Shown here: positions 25,244 through 33,917 of the stretch, in pieces
Position numbering within the stretch: position 1 is the first letter of the stretch
How the letters are laid out: each line of letters opens with the position of its first letter
Assembly: GCF_021391675.1 (NCBI RefSeq)
Contig: NZ_CP090095.1
Location: forward strand, 377,501-441,500
Source: Neorhizobium galegae
GTDB taxonomy: Bacteria > Pseudomonadota > Alphaproteobacteria > Rhizobiales > Rhizobiaceae
DNA: 64,000 nt
Direction of reading: 5' to 3'
Notes under the pieces: model-generated
The model's database searches: none
Told to the model about the DNA's origin: nothing
The model's input: the letters and a program-made list of their open reading frames with translations, nothing else
Position numbers and translations under genes: made by a program

Positions 25244-27178
25244 CTAGCGTTGTAGAAGCATGAAGCCGCCGAAAAAAGCGGCGAGCTCCGCGTAGGCATC
25301 GAGCGGCAGCACATGCGCGACATACTGGTCCGGCCGCACCAGGACCATGCAGCCCTGTTCCCGATCGATGCCGCGCATGTCGAAGATATCCTGCCCGTTC
25401 TTGAAGTCGGGGCAGAACATCTTCTCGTAATCGCAGAGCCCGTAGCGGCCCTTCCGGGGCAGGAGGAAGGCTGGCATGGTGTCTACGGCGAGCGTCCGGT
25501 GAGCCTGCTGGAAGACAGCGCGGAAATCGATCACCGAGTCGATGTCCTGGCCGGCCGGCGTATGTCTCTTCACCGGCGAGGCGGGGGAGTCCGCCAGGAA
25601 ATCGCAAAGCGCCCGCAGCCGAGAAGAGGGGGCCGCGCGATCTTCCGCGCCTGCAAAGGCATAGATGCGCCAGCGGCCGTCCGCCTTGGCGGCATGGCCG
25701 AGTTGCGTAGGCTTGGCATCGGCCAGGCGGATCGCCGGCGCCGAATGGAACCGCGTGCCGATCGTCAGCCCCTTGGCGAGATGCTGATGGGTGGCTTCGC
25801 CGGTCAGCACCGACGGCGTGTAGCGGGTCGCTGTACCCGCGGTATAACGCCCCGACCGGACGAAATACTTCTGCACCTCTGCCGGCTCGACGCCTTCGCC
25901 GTCCGGATCGTCCGGGGATTTCAGCGGCGCACTCAGCATTGCCGACCATTCGCGATCGAAGTCTATCAGTTCCTTGGCGATGGTCTGGCGTTCGGCGGAA
26001 TAGCTGTGCAGTAGTTCCGGCCCGCTCCGCCCCTGCAGGACGGCCGCCAGTTTCCAGCCGAGGTTGAAGCCGTCCTGCATCGAGACGTTCATGCCCTGGC
26101 CGGCTTTCGGGCTATGCGTATGGCAGGCATCACCGGCGATGAACACGTGAGGCAAGCGCTCCCCGATCGCGTCTTCGGCCACGTCGTCGAACTTGTCGGT
26201 GAGGCGCTGGCCGATCTCGTAGACCGACCACCAGGCGACCTCCTTCACCTCGAACGTGTGGGGATGCAGGACACGCTGTACGGCCGCGATCAGCTTGTCG
26301 ACAGTGATGTTGCGGCTCGCGACGCGCTCGTTTTCGTTGAGCTTGTCCATCTCGACATAGATGCGGACCATATAGCCGCCTTCGCGCGGGATCAGCACGA
26401 TGCTGCCTTCGCCGGCGGACTGGATCAGCGCCTTGAGGCGGATGTCGGGAAAATCGGTGACGGCGAGCACGTCCATGACGCCCCAGGCGTGATTGGCGGA
26501 ATCGCCGTGCAGCGCCCGGCCGATCGACTTGCGCACCGTGCTGCGCGCCCCGTCGCAGCCGACGACGTACCGGGCCTTGATGATCTCGATCTCACCTTCG
26601 TGGGAGGGGTCGAGCCGCTCCAGCCTCGCGGTCACCGGATAGTCGGAGGCGGCGGGGTCGGTCTCCAGATCGATCAGGCGCCGCGAATAATGCGGTTCGA
26701 GCCTGGTCGGCGATTTGCGCATCACGTCGAGGAAGAAATCCTGCACCCGCGCCTGGTTGAGGATGACATGCGGAAATTCGGAAAGCCCGTCTTCCGTGTC
26801 GTCGATCCTGCCGCTGCGGACGATGTTCTCGCGCTTTGCGTCGTCGGGTTTCCAGAACGAGGTCTCGTTGACCCAGTAGGATTCCTGGAGCACCCGTTCC
26901 GCAAAGCCAAAGGCATTGAACATTTCCATCGTGCGGCAGGCAATGCCGTCGGCCTGGCCGCGCAGCAGCGGGCCGGATCTCTGGTCGACGATGCAGGTCC
27001 TGATGCCGGGAAAGGTGGAGAGCTGTGCGGCAAGCGTCAGGCCCGCCGGCCCGCAGCCGACGATCAGCACATCGACTTCCTCAGGAAGCGGCCCTGCCTC
27101 GACAGGTGCTGCGTATCGATCCTCCGGGTGAAAGATTTCCGGGTCGCCGGGCTCGAACCCATTCAGATGGAATTGCAT
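25244..27178 (-). CDS. mobA: FAD-dependent aromatic hydroxylase, 3-hydroxybenzoate 4-monooxygenase (MobA) type
   Basis: 644 aa, close to the ~640 of MobA. Starts with MQFHLNGFEPGDPEIF, then the dinucleotide-binding motif VDVLIVGCGPAGLTLAAQLS, the second FAD motif 'RYVVGCDGARSTVRKSIGR' and the third 'HVFIAGDACHTHSPKAGQGM'. A C-terminal thioredoxin-like domain (about residues 460-640, AGQDIDSVIDFRAVFQQAH) is present as in phenol 2-monooxygenase relatives. Expected reaction: 3-hydroxybenzoate + NADPH + O2 to protocatechuate. It is divergent from a MarR gene, the arrangement of mobA-mobR in Comamonas. ATG 27178 has GGAGG upstream; the longer open frame crosses the promoter. Related substrates such as substituted phenols are possible. 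Confidence 0.88.
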   Translation of the reverse strand: MQFHLNGFEPGDPEIFHPEDRYAAPVEAGPLPEEVDVLIVGCGPAGLTLAAQLSTFPGIRTCIVDQRSGPLLRGQADGIACRTMEMFNAFGFAERVLQESYWVNETSFWKPDDAKRENIVRSGRIDDTEDGLSEFPHVILNQARVQDFFLDVMRKSPTRLEPHYSRRLIDLETDPAASDYPVTARLERLDPSHEGEIEIIKARYVVGCDGARSTVRKSIGRALHGDSANHAWGVMDVLAVTDFPDIRLKALIQSAGEGSIVLIPREGGYMVRIYVEMDKLNENERVASRNITVDKLIAAVQRVLHPHTFEVKEVAWWSVYEIGQRLTDKFDDVAEDAIGERLPHVFIAGDACHTHSPKAGQGMNVSMQDGFNLGWKLAAVLQGRSGPELLHSYSAERQTIAKELIDFDREWSAMLSAPLKSPDDPDGEGVEPAEVQKYFVRSGRYTAGTATRYTPSVLTGEATHQHLAKGLTIGTRFHSAPAIRLADAKPTQLGHAAKADGRWRIYAFAGAEDRAAPSSRLRALCDFLADSPASPVKRHTPAGQDIDSVIDFRAVFQQAHRTLAVDTMPAFLLPRKGRYGLCDYEKMFCPDFKNGQDIFDMRGIDREQGCMVLVRPDQYVAHVLPLDAYAELAAFFGGFMLLQR

Positions 27179-27241
27179 GGAACCAGTTTCCTCCGCATGT
27201 TTCTTGAGGGCATCCGCGGAAATGGATTCGGCGGATCCAAT

Positions 27242-27277
27242 ATTGATCAGTATGCTGATTATCAGTATACGTGTCAA
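27242..27277. promoter_or_regulatory. Face-to-face mobA and marR promoters sharing a palindromic operator
   Basis: Minus strand: -35 TTGACA (27277-27272), 17-base spacer, -10 CATACT (27254-27249), driving mobA. Plus strand: -35 TTGATC (27243-27248), 17-base spacer, -10 TATACG (27266-27271), driving marR. The spacer region holds the near-perfect palindrome TATGCTGATTATCAGTATA (27251-27269). A MarR dimer here would cover both promoters. Confidence 0.75.
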
Positions 27278-27302
27278 GCTTGCGATGGTTTTGGAGAGTT
27301 TG

Positions 27303-27791
27303 GTGAAAGACAACGATGACATGCCGGGGCATCTGGCCCGCCGGTTCCAGCAGATCGCGGTGGCGGTCTTCCATGCCGAGGTGGAGCAAGCCGGGTACGA
27401 CCTGACACCCGTCCAATACGCGGCGCTCGCCGCGATCAGCATCAATCCCGGGATCGATCAGGTCACGCTCGCCGGGCTGATCGCCTACGACCGGACGACG
27501 ATTACCGGGGTCGTCGACCGGCTGGTGCAGAAGGGCCTGCTGGTGCGCAATGCCAGCACCAAGGACCGGCGCGCCCGCGAACTGCAGATCACCGACGAGG
27601 GTCGCAAGACCCTCGACGGAATAGCGCCGGCGGTGGAGGCGGCGCAGGAACTGATGCTGCGCGGCCTGACGGCAGCGGAAGCCGACGAACTGCTGCGGCT
27701 TCTGCGCAAGGCGATCGCCGCCGGCAACGAACTGAGCCGGGCGCCGCTGCGCGATGTTCCCGAGGCCGGCCGGAGCAGGCCGGTCAAGTGA
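27303..27791 (+). CDS. MarR-family regulator, likely MobR-type
   Basis: 162 aa from GTG 27303, which has GGAG 6 bases upstream and lies about 25 bases after the inferred transcription start; ATG 27285 is in frame but sits almost at that start. Winged-helix core: YDLTPVQYAALAAISINPGI, 'TLAGLIAYDRTTITGVVDRL' as recognition helix, and the wing VRNASTKDRRARELQITDEG. It fits the MobR role of repressing mobA until 3-hydroxybenzoate binds. Effector identity is inferred from position only. Confidence 0.88.
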   Translation: MKDNDDMPGHLARRFQQIAVAVFHAEVEQAGYDLTPVQYAALAAISINPGIDQVTLAGLIAYDRTTITGVVDRLVQKGLLVRNASTKDRRARELQITDEGRKTLDGIAPAVEAAQELMLRGLTAAEADELLRLLRKAIAAGNELSRAPLRDVPEAGRSRPVK

Positions 27792-27942
27792 CCTGCTATC
27801 GACGCCGCTGCGGGCAAGGCCGCCCGGCTGCCGGGCAAGCCGCACATCCAATCCCGTTTCGTTAACCTTTTGTTGACCATATTCCCCGAGCCTTGCCATC
27901 CACGCATCACGCGTTCGGTCCGGTTACAGCAAGGAGAAGAGC

Positions 27943-28197
27943 ATGACGCTCGTGACATTGCCAAACAAGATCATGCGAAACAGCCATCACACGCTTCTGG
28001 TCATGCGCGACGGCGGCACATGCCAGGCCGTCTGCGTGGTCAACGACGGCAGGATCGGCGACGTGCGCTCGAAACTGGGTCTCATCGAAACGATCGCCAA
28101 CAGAAAGCTTGATCACGGCGAAGTGGCCTTCGACGGGCGCGTCTGGATTACTCATTCCGACATGCCGCGCCCGCTGCACGCGGACCGCCGCCACTGA
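27943..28197 (+). CDS. Hypothetical protein, 84 aa
   Basis: A short soluble protein preceded by AAGGAGAAGAGC, a good ribosome-binding site. The sequence runs MTLVTLPNKIMRNSHHTLLV, then RDGGTCQAVCVVNDGRIGDV, and ends in a His/Arg-rich tail. Two cysteines lie close together near residue 27. No domain recognised, no signal peptide. Upstream there is a TTGACC and an AT-rich patch that could be its promoter. Coding character is supported mainly by the ribosome-binding site and codon pattern; its function is unknown. Confidence 0.6.
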   Translation: MTLVTLPNKIMRNSHHTLLVMRDGGTCQAVCVVNDGRIGDVRSKLGLIETIANRKLDHGEVAFDGRVWITHSDMPRPLHADRRH

Positions 28198-28258
28198 CAA
28201 AGACCTGAGCTGGCGAGAAGACATGACAATCCCTTGGCGATCCCCGGTTTCTTTTCGT

Positions 28259-28303
28259 CATCCTCGGGCGACCCTCGGGTTTAACCCGAGGGCGACTCGA
28301 GGA
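28259..28303. repeat. Nested palindromic repeat, copy 1
   Basis: A perfect inner palindrome (arms CCCTCGGGTT / AACCCGAGGG, 28272-28292) inside a larger imperfect one beginning ATCCTCGGG and ending CGAGGAT. The outer part resembles copies 2 and 3 at 28890 and 28989. Confidence 0.7.
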
Positions 28304-28307
28304 TCGG

Positions 28308-28367
28308 ACGGGGCGCTGAAAGCTGCCTCGTAAGGTAAGTAATAAGTGACACCTCTCAGCGCCCCGT
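28308..28367. repeat. Inverted repeat with 12-bp arms
   Basis: ACGGGGCGCTGA (28308-28319) and TCAGCGCCCCGT (28356-28367) pair perfectly across a 36-base, AT-richer loop. It directly follows palindrome copy 1. Confidence 0.7.
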
Positions 28368-28528
28368 TCGGCGGTTAATATCCGCGACTTCGGTCCCTCT
28401 GCGATGACGGGGGTTGTGGGAACGGTTGCGTGCCCCTCCGAAAGAGGGCGTCATGCACGCTCTCAGACCACGCTGCCGCAGGCCATGACTGCCGCCCGGC
28501 ATCGTCTTCCACCTGCGCCGCACAATCC

Positions 28529-28760
28529 GGGTTTTTGAAAAAACCCTCGGACGCCGCACGGCGCGGCCCCGATCACCCTGCGTGCCTCACAGGCACGCCC
28601 GGCGCTCCATGATGGAAAACGAAACGAGAAGTCGGTCCGACAGCTTCTCACCCGTCCCACGTCGCCGGAGGGAGACCATTTTCCGCGAACCCGGACGCCA
28701 AGGTTTTGCGTCTTGCCCTTGACGTCCGCGCCGGTCCCGCCTCGCCGGCACGCCTGCCGG
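28529..28760. repeat. Series of four short hairpins
   Basis: GGGTTTTT/AAAAACCC (28529-28546), GCGTGCCT-CAC-AGGCACGC (28580-28598), GGACGCCAAGG/CCTTGACGTCC with one mismatch (28693-28727) and CCGGCA-CGCC-TGCCGG (28745-28760). Together they suggest a conserved structured element or repeated intergenic sequence. Confidence 0.55.
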
Positions 28761-28889
28761 TGTATCCGTGACGGAACGGGGGATTGTAGGCACGGGTTGG
28801 GAGGGCGGGGATGAGGGGGAGGCTAAGTGTTTGATGGGGCTGACGGGGAGGTATCGATTGTGCCCGGATGGTTGGCGCCTGGAGGGTGG

Positions 28890-29011
28890 ATCCTCGGGTC
28901 AAGCCCGAGGATGACGACCTTGGATCTCGAGGATGACGACCCTTGGATGTCGTGCGCCTCTCCTCCGTCATCCGCCGCCCTCTCCGTCATCCTCGGGCTT
29001 GACCCGAGGAT
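28890..29011. repeat. Pair of inverted copies of a palindromic repeat
   Basis: ATCCTCGGG-TCAAG-CCCGAGGAT at 28890-28912 and its exact reverse complement form at 28989-29011, with flanking GG and GACG also matching in inverted orientation. The two copies can fold singly or with each other around a 76-base centre. Confidence 0.8.
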
Positions 29012-29086
29012 CCAGTCGCTGTGCGGCGCACGGCGACACCCCTTTTCCCGGGCGTTGCGCCTGGAAGGGTGCGTAAGGAGAAAGCC

Positions 29087-29122
29087 ATATCCGGCCTCCG
29101 AGCAAGCTCGAGGGCCGGATAT
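29087..29122 (-). terminator. Hairpin after the flagellin gene
   Basis: Perfect 10-bp arms ATATCCGGCC / GGCCGGATAT around a 16-base loop, 10 bases after the flagellin stop. The T-tract on the minus strand is weak (GGCTTTCTCC), so termination efficiency is uncertain. Confidence 0.6.
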
Positions 29123-29132
29123 CGGGGAGGTA

Positions 29133-30080
29133 TCAGCGGAAGAGGTCGAGAATGCGCTTCGACTGTTCGTTGACGATGCTGAGGCCGATCGTCTGGAGCT
29201 GCTGCTGCACCTTCGTGGCGGCAAGCTTGACGGCACTCTCCTCCATATTGGCATCGACGAGGCGCCCGACGCCGCGGTCGATCGCATCCTGCAGCTTGGA
29301 GAGGAATTCCGTATTGGCGCTGATGCGGCTCGACGTGGAGCCGAGCTTGGCACCGGCGGAAGTGAGGCTCGAAAGCATGCTGTCGGTGGCGGAGATCATG
29401 CCGTCCAGTTCGTCTTCGGTCGTTGCGTTCGAGATCTTGATTTCGCTGGCGGTTGCCGATCCCTGCGATCCCGTATCGAGAAGATAGTATTCGTAAGGAG
29501 TGCCATTCTCCGTCGTGCCCGAATAGGCCTTGGTCAGAAGGCCATTGGCAGCATCGCCGCTGCTGGTCAGCGTCGTCGAGGCGGTATCGAAATCGATCGT
29601 GTTGAGGGCCGTGGTGCCGTCTGGGTTGGTCGATGCGGACGCAAGCAGCGACTTGACGCCCGGTGCGCCGGCGGAACTCAGCCAGTTCTCGCCGTTGAAG
29701 GACGAGGACTCCGTTACCGTGCCCAGCTGTTCTTTCAGCTGCGTGATCTCGGCATTGATCGCATCCCTGTCCACGCCGGACGAGCGGGCAAGGATAAGCT
29801 TCGACTTGATCTCGGAAACGAGGCTGGTTGCAGCTTCCATGCCGAGCGACGCCGTATCCGTCATCGCGGCGGCAAGCCCCGATGCGTCCCCGACCGCCGA
29901 GAGCGACATGCCCGTGGAACGCATGGACGTGGCGATCGACCAATAGGCGGCGTTGTCGGACGCCGTATTGACCTCGCGACCGGTTGCCACCTGGACCGTG
30001 TTACGCTCCAGCGCCTTGGTCGAGCCGGTCAGCAACAGCAGCGCCGATGCGGCCGACGGATTATAAGAAATGCTGCTCAT
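29133..30080 (-). CDS. Flagellin
   Basis: 315 aa from ATG 30080, fixed by the conserved start SSISYNPSAASALLLL; the frame is open a little further up without a better start. N-terminal D0/D1 helices contain GREVNTASDNAAYWSIATSM, and the C-terminal helices contain 'TEFLSKLQDAIDRGVGRLVD' and end in ILDLFR, both typical of rhizobial flagellins. The central domain is Ser/Thr/Ala-rich. The protein is exported by the flagellar type III system and polymerises in the filament. No other flagellar or chemotaxis gene is in the window, so this is an orphan copy. The palindrome-rich island lies just downstream. Confidence 0.9.
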   Translation of the reverse strand: MSSISYNPSAASALLLLTGSTKALERNTVQVATGREVNTASDNAAYWSIATSMRSTGMSLSAVGDASGLAAAMTDTASLGMEAATSLVSEIKSKLILARSSGVDRDAINAEITQLKEQLGTVTESSSFNGENWLSSAGAPGVKSLLASASTNPDGTTALNTIDFDTASTTLTSSGDAANGLLTKAYSGTTENGTPYEYYLLDTGSQGSATASEIKISNATTEDELDGMISATDSMLSSLTSAGAKLGSTSSRISANTEFLSKLQDAIDRGVGRLVDANMEESAVKLAATKVQQQLQTIGLSIVNEQSKRILDLFR

Positions 30081-30293
30081 GAAGCGTCTCGCAGGTGGGA
30101 AGGGCACGTTACGGGCTCAGGCAGTGAAGATCGGCGTCATGCCCTTGAGCTGTCGCCGTGTTGGCGCACGAACCCATCACCTGCAATCACCCTGCACGAG
30201 CGAGCTTTCAAAGCATTTGCAGGATTTATTAAGGTTTTAGTGATTGGCGGATTTTTTGAGGGGTGGGGGCGGCGATAAGATCAAACCGCATCG

Positions 30294-30524
30294 TCAGAAC
30301 TGGCGATACTTTGCCAGCGGCAGGCCGTGTTTCTCGACATACTCATTGTGAAACCGGATTGCCTCGGCACTCTCCAGCCGCCAAAGGCGCTCCCGCTCGG
30401 CTTTGAGGGCCTTGGCGATGCCTTCCTCGGCGGCCTGCGAGAGGTCAATCTTCAGCGCGCGAGCCTCGGCAACAAGGTTGCCGTCTAACAAAAGCCTAGT
30501 CGATTTGCGGGCGGGCTGGGACAT
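30294..30524 (-). CDS. Solitary CcdA-family type II antitoxin
   Basis: 76 aa from ATG 30524 (an upstream ATG at 30548 would add 8 residues). A short basic N-terminus (ARKSTRLLLDGNLVAEARAL), then DLSQAAEEGIAKALKAERER and a C-terminal segment AIRFHNEYVEKHGLPLAKY, matching CcdA, in which the N-terminal part binds DNA as a ribbon-helix-helix and the C-terminal tail wraps the toxin CcdB. The 213 bases between its stop and the flagellin start contain no CcdB-like frame, and none follows elsewhere nearby. It may be an anti-toxin remnant or act as an anti-addiction module or simple regulator. Confidence 0.8.
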   Translation of the reverse strand: MSQPARKSTRLLLDGNLVAEARALKIDLSQAAEEGIAKALKAERERLWRLESAEAIRFHNEYVEKHGLPLAKYRQF

Positions 30525-30579
30525 TCCAACCTCCAAGTTCATGCGCAAAATATATGCGCATGAACTGTCATTGGAAAGA

Positions 30580-32406
30580 TCAGTCGTCCTTCATCTTCAG
30601 CGCGGCAATGAACGCTTCCTGCGGGATGTCGACCTTGCCGAACTGCCGCATGCGCTTCTTGCCTTCCTTCTGCTTGTCGAGCAGCTTGCGCTTGCGGGTG
30701 GCGTCGCCGCCGTAGCATTTTGCGGTCACGTCCTTGCGCATGGCGGAGATCGTTTCGCGGGCGATCACGTTGCCGCCGATCGCCGCCTGGATCGGGATCT
30801 TGAACATGTGCCGCGGGATCAGGTCCTTGAGCTTCTCGCACATGTCGCGGCCGCGCTTTTCGGCAGCCGAGCGGTGGACCAGCATGGAGAGCGCGTCGAC
30901 CGGCTCGCCGTTGACCATGATCGACATCTTCACGAGGTTGCCCTCGCGATAGCCGTGCAGATGGTAGTCGAACGAGGCGTAACCCTTGGAGATCGACTTC
31001 AGGCGGTCGTAGAAGTCGAACACCACTTCGTTAAGCGGCAGCTCGTAGGTGAGCATGGCGCGCTTGCCGACATAGGTGAGTTCGGTCTGGATGCCGCGGC
31101 GGTCCTGGCAGAGCTTCAGGATGCCACCGAGATAGTCGTCGGGGGTGAGGATGGTCGCCTTGATCCAGGGCTCCTGGATTTCCGAAATCTTGACCACGTC
31201 CGGCATGTCCGCCGGATTGTGCAGCTCGCGCTCGGAACCGTCGGTCATCGTCAGCTTGTAGACGACCGAAGGCGCCGTGGCGATCAGGTCGAGGTCGAAT
31301 TCGCGCTCCAGGCGTTCCTGAATGATTTCCAGATGCAGGAGGCCGAGGAAACCGCAGCGGAAGCCGAAGCCGAGCGCTGCGGACGACTCCATTTCGAAGG
31401 AGAACGAGGCGTCGTTGAGGCGCAGCTTGCCCATCGCGGCGCGCAGGTCCTCGAAATCGGCCGCATCGACCGGGAAGAGGCCGCAGAACACCACCGGCTG
31501 AGCAGGTTTAAAGCCGGGAAGCGCCTTGGCGGTCGGGCGCTTGTCCTCGGTGATCGTATCGCCGACGCGGGTATCGGCCACTTCCTTGATCGAGCCGGTG
31601 AAGAAACCGATCTCGCCCGGGCCGAGGCTGTCGACGGCCAGCATTTTCGGGGTCAGAACGCCGACGCGCTCCACCTGGTATTTGGCGTCGGTGCCCATCA
31701 TGCGGATGGTCTGGCCCTTGGTCAGCACGCCGTCGAGAATGCGCACCAAAACCATGACGCCGAGATAGGTATCGTACCAGCTGTCGACCAGCAGCGCCTT
31801 CAGCGGGCCTTTTTCGCCGAGTTCGCTCTTCGGCGGCGGCAGCTGGTGGACGATCGCTTCCAGCACGTCGGGAATGCCGAGGCCAGTCTTGGCCGAGATC
31901 AGTACGGCGTGCGACGCGTCGATGCCGATCACTTCCTCGATCTGTTCGCGGATGCGGTCGGGTTCGGCGGCCGGCAGGTCGATCTTGTTGAGGACGGTGA
32001 CGATCTCGTGGTTGTTGTCGATCGCCTGGTAGACGTTGGCGAGCGTCTGGGCCTCGACGCCCTGGGATGCGTCAACGACGAGAAGCGACCCTTCGCAGGC
32101 CGACAGCGAACGCGACACTTCATAGGCGAAGTCGACATGGCCGGGCGTGTCGATCAGGTTCAGAATGTATTTTTCGCCGTTGTTCGCCTGGTAGTGCAGG
32201 CGCACGGTCTGGGCCTTGATGGTGATGCCGCGCTCGCGCTCGATATCCATCGAGTCCAGCACCTGTTCCGACATGTCGCGCTCGGCAAGACCGCCGGTCG
32301 TCTGGATCAGTCGGTCGGCCAGCGTCGACTTGCCGTGGTCGATATGCGCCACGATCGAGAAGTTGCGGATATGGTCAAGCGGAGTGCGGGTGGAATTGGT
32401 GCTCAT
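30580..32406 (-). CDS. lepA: Elongation factor 4 (LepA)
   Basis: 608 aa translational GTPase. From ATG 32406: [20 protein letters not shown] is the G1 region, '[16 protein letters not shown]' G2, [17 protein letters not shown]3, [21 protein letters not shown]4. Domains II, III and V follow, then the LepA-specific C-terminal domain with [20 protein letters not shown] and [19 protein letters not shown]. It back-translocates or remodels stalled ribosomes, especially under ionic or pH stress. Its stop lies 55 bp from the start of the antitoxin gene in the same direction. Confidence 0.97.
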   Translation of the reverse strand: MSTNSTRTPLDHIRNFSIVAHIDHGKSTLADRLIQTTGGLAERDMSEQVLDSMDIERERGITIKAQTVRLHYQANNGEKYILNLIDTPGHVDFAYEVSRSLSACEGSLLVVDASQGVEAQTLANVYQAIDNNHEIVTVLNKIDLPAAEPDRIREQIEEVIGIDASHAVLISAKTGLGIPDVLEAIVHQLPPPKSELGEKGPLKALLVDSWYDTYLGVMVLVRILDGVLTKGQTIRMMGTDAKYQVERVGVLTPKMLAVDSLGPGEIGFFTGSIKEVADTRVGDTITEDKRPTAKALPGFKPAQPVVFCGLFPVDAADFEDLRAAMGKLRLNDASFSFEMESSAALGFGFRCGFLGLLHLEIIQERLEREFDLDLIATAPSVVYKLTMTDGSERELHNPADMPDVVKISEIQEPWIKATILTPDDYLGGILKLCQDRRGIQTELTYVGKRAMLTYELPLNEVVFDFYDRLKSISKGYASFDYHLHGYREGNLVKMSIMVNGEPVDALSMLVHRSAAEKRGRDMCEKLKDLIPRHMFKIPIQAAIGGNVIARETISAMRKDVTAKCYGGDATRKRKLLDKQKEGKKRMRQFGKVDIPQEAFIAALKMKDD

Positions 32407-32488
32407 GGCTCGCGCATATAGCAGCGCGAATCCCTGTCGCAAAGCGGAAAGATAACCTTTCGTTGAGGATAAAGCCCGCGGCCGCAGG

Positions 32489-33742
32489 CTATTCGGCGGG
32501 CTTTTCCGCCTCCGGGCCGGTCATCACCGAGGCGTTCGGAAGCTGGGCGCTGCGCAGCCCGACATTCTCCCGCTCGTCGGCAGGCACGCCCTCGCGTTCT
32601 GTGAGGCGCCAGATCACGTAAGCCCCGTAGGCGATCGCCACCAGGATCACCGCATAGATGAAGGTATGCTGGCCGAAAGCCGGGGTGAGCAGCGTGACGC
32701 CGAGGGGCACGATAGTGGCTGCCGTCGACCAGGCCACCAGCAGCGTCGAGGAGAGCGGCACGAAATCGCCGGGGTCGGCCCGGTCGTTGGCATGCGCGTT
32801 GGCGACCGAATAGACGGTCTCTACCGCGCCGCCGAAGACGAGGAAGACCAGCATCAGGATGATCATCATCGAGAAAGACACGAACAGCGCCGCAAAACCC
32901 GCCGCGACGATCAGCGCACAGGTGATCAGCAGCACGAAACGGCGGTCGATGCGGTCCGACAGCATGCCGAGCGGGTATTGCACGAACAGCAGGCCGGTCT
33001 GCATCACCAGCATCAGCAGCGCCACATCCGTCTGCGCCACGTGATTGGTGGTCGCATAGATGGGCACGAAGCCCTGGATCACCATCGAAAGGCCGCCCGA
33101 CGCGAGCACGCCGATCAGCCCGACCGGCGAGATGCGCCAGGCCATCCTGATGTCGACATTGACATTGGCCGGCGCCGGCGGGTTCGGCAGGCGGGTGAGC
33201 CCGATCGGCAGGATGGCGAGCGCGGTGACGAAAACGACGGCAAGCGGCGCGAGATTGCCATCCGTCGGAATGCGTCCGAACAACCAGGCGCCGGCGCCGA
33301 GGCCCAGCACGAAGGCCATGTAGAAGAAGGACATCGCCCGGCCGCGCCATTCGTTCGAGGCGGCGTGGTTGAGCCAGCTCTGGGCGATGATGAAATTGAC
33401 GTTGGAGGCCGCACCGTAAACGCCGCGCGCCAGCACCCACCAGATCGGCGGCGGATTGGTGGCGATTAGCACGGCGGCGATGATCACCATGGCCATCGAG
33501 CAGGAGAACAGGCGCGCGTGGCCGACCCGGCGGATCAGCGGGCCGCCGACGAGGCAGCCGACCAGGCCGCCGAAGGCGAGCGTCGGGACCGCGGCGCTGG
33601 CGGCCCAGGTGTCGCCCGTCTGCGTCAGCACGAAAGGAACATAGGCGGACATGATGCCGCTGCCGATGGCGGCGATCGTCATCGAGACGACGATGCTGGC
33701 GATCGACAGGGGCGACGCCGTCTCGATTGTCTGGCCGTTCAT
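32489..33742 (-). CDS. MFS transporter
   Basis: 417 aa, twelve hydrophobic helices in two halves. From ATG 33742, which has GGAGGGACGAG upstream. The MFS loop motif between helices 2 and 3 is [16 protein letters not shown], repeated in the second half as '[16 protein letters not shown]'. The layout resembles the YcaD-like branch (drug or small-molecule efflux, unknown substrate). It diverges from an XRE-cupin regulator whose operator lies in the shared region, so that regulator may control it. Confidence 0.88.
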   Translation of the reverse strand: MNGQTIETASPLSIASIVVSMTIAAIGSGIMSAYVPFVLTQTGDTWAASAAVPTLAFGGLVGCLVGGPLIRRVGHARLFSCSMAMVIIAAVLIATNPPPIWWVLARGVYGAASNVNFIIAQSWLNHAASNEWRGRAMSFFYMAFVLGLGAGAWLFGRIPTDGNLAPLAVVFVTALAILPIGLTRLPNPPAPANVNVDIRMAWRISPVGLIGVLASGGLSMVIQGFVPIYATTNHVAQTDVALLMLVMQTGLLFVQYPLGMLSDRIDRRFVLLITCALIVAAGFAALFVSFSMMIILMLVFLVFGGAVETVYSVANAHANDRADPGDFVPLSSTLLVAWSTAATIVPLGVTLLTPAFGQHTFIYAVILVAIAYGAYVIWRLTEREGVPADERENVGLRSAQLPNASVMTGPEAEKPAE

Positions 33743-33897
33743 CTCGTCCCTCCGCAAGCGCGGGCGTCGGCGGTTTCCGCCGACTTGAAGCCCGATACTG
33801 CTCCATAACCGATGGACCGTGACAGGAGCTATCGCGGAAGCGCCATCGCTTGTAAAATTCGACGGTTCCAGCATCGCACCGCTTGATTCCATGATAA

Positions 33898-33912
33898 GAG
33901 AATGCAATTCTC
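33898..33912 (+). promoter_or_regulatory. Palindromic operator just before the XRE-cupin gene
   Basis: GAGAAT-GCA-ATTCTC, a perfect 6+3+6 palindrome 5 bases upstream of ATG 33918 (and overlapping an alternative ATG at 33891). Position suits autorepression; it also lies between this gene and the divergent MFS gene. Confidence 0.65.
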
Positions 33913-33917
33913 AAATT

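Larger units (their letters stand above)
28198..29086. other. Gene-poor island dense in palindromes
   Basis: About 890 bases in which I can support no gene. Open frames that cross it lack ribosome-binding sites and protein-like composition. It holds at least seven strong inverted repeats (listed separately), so it looks like an accumulation site for palindromic elements, or possibly a source of structured RNA. Confidence 0.6.

Noticed and set aside
28890..29011. CRISPR-like repeat pair
   Set aside because: Only two copies, in inverted orientation and each self-complementary; palindromic intergenic element, no array and no cas genes.
28827..30278. Plus-strand frame of 483 codons through the repeat island and flagellin
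   Set aside because: Composed of palindromic repeats and the complement of the flagellin gene; no ribosome-binding site.
30081..30293. ccdB toxin gene next to the CcdA protein
   Set aside because: No frame of about 100 codons with CcdB features on either strand.
30403..32421. Plus-strand frame of more than 670 codons
   Set aside because: Exact antisense of lepA.
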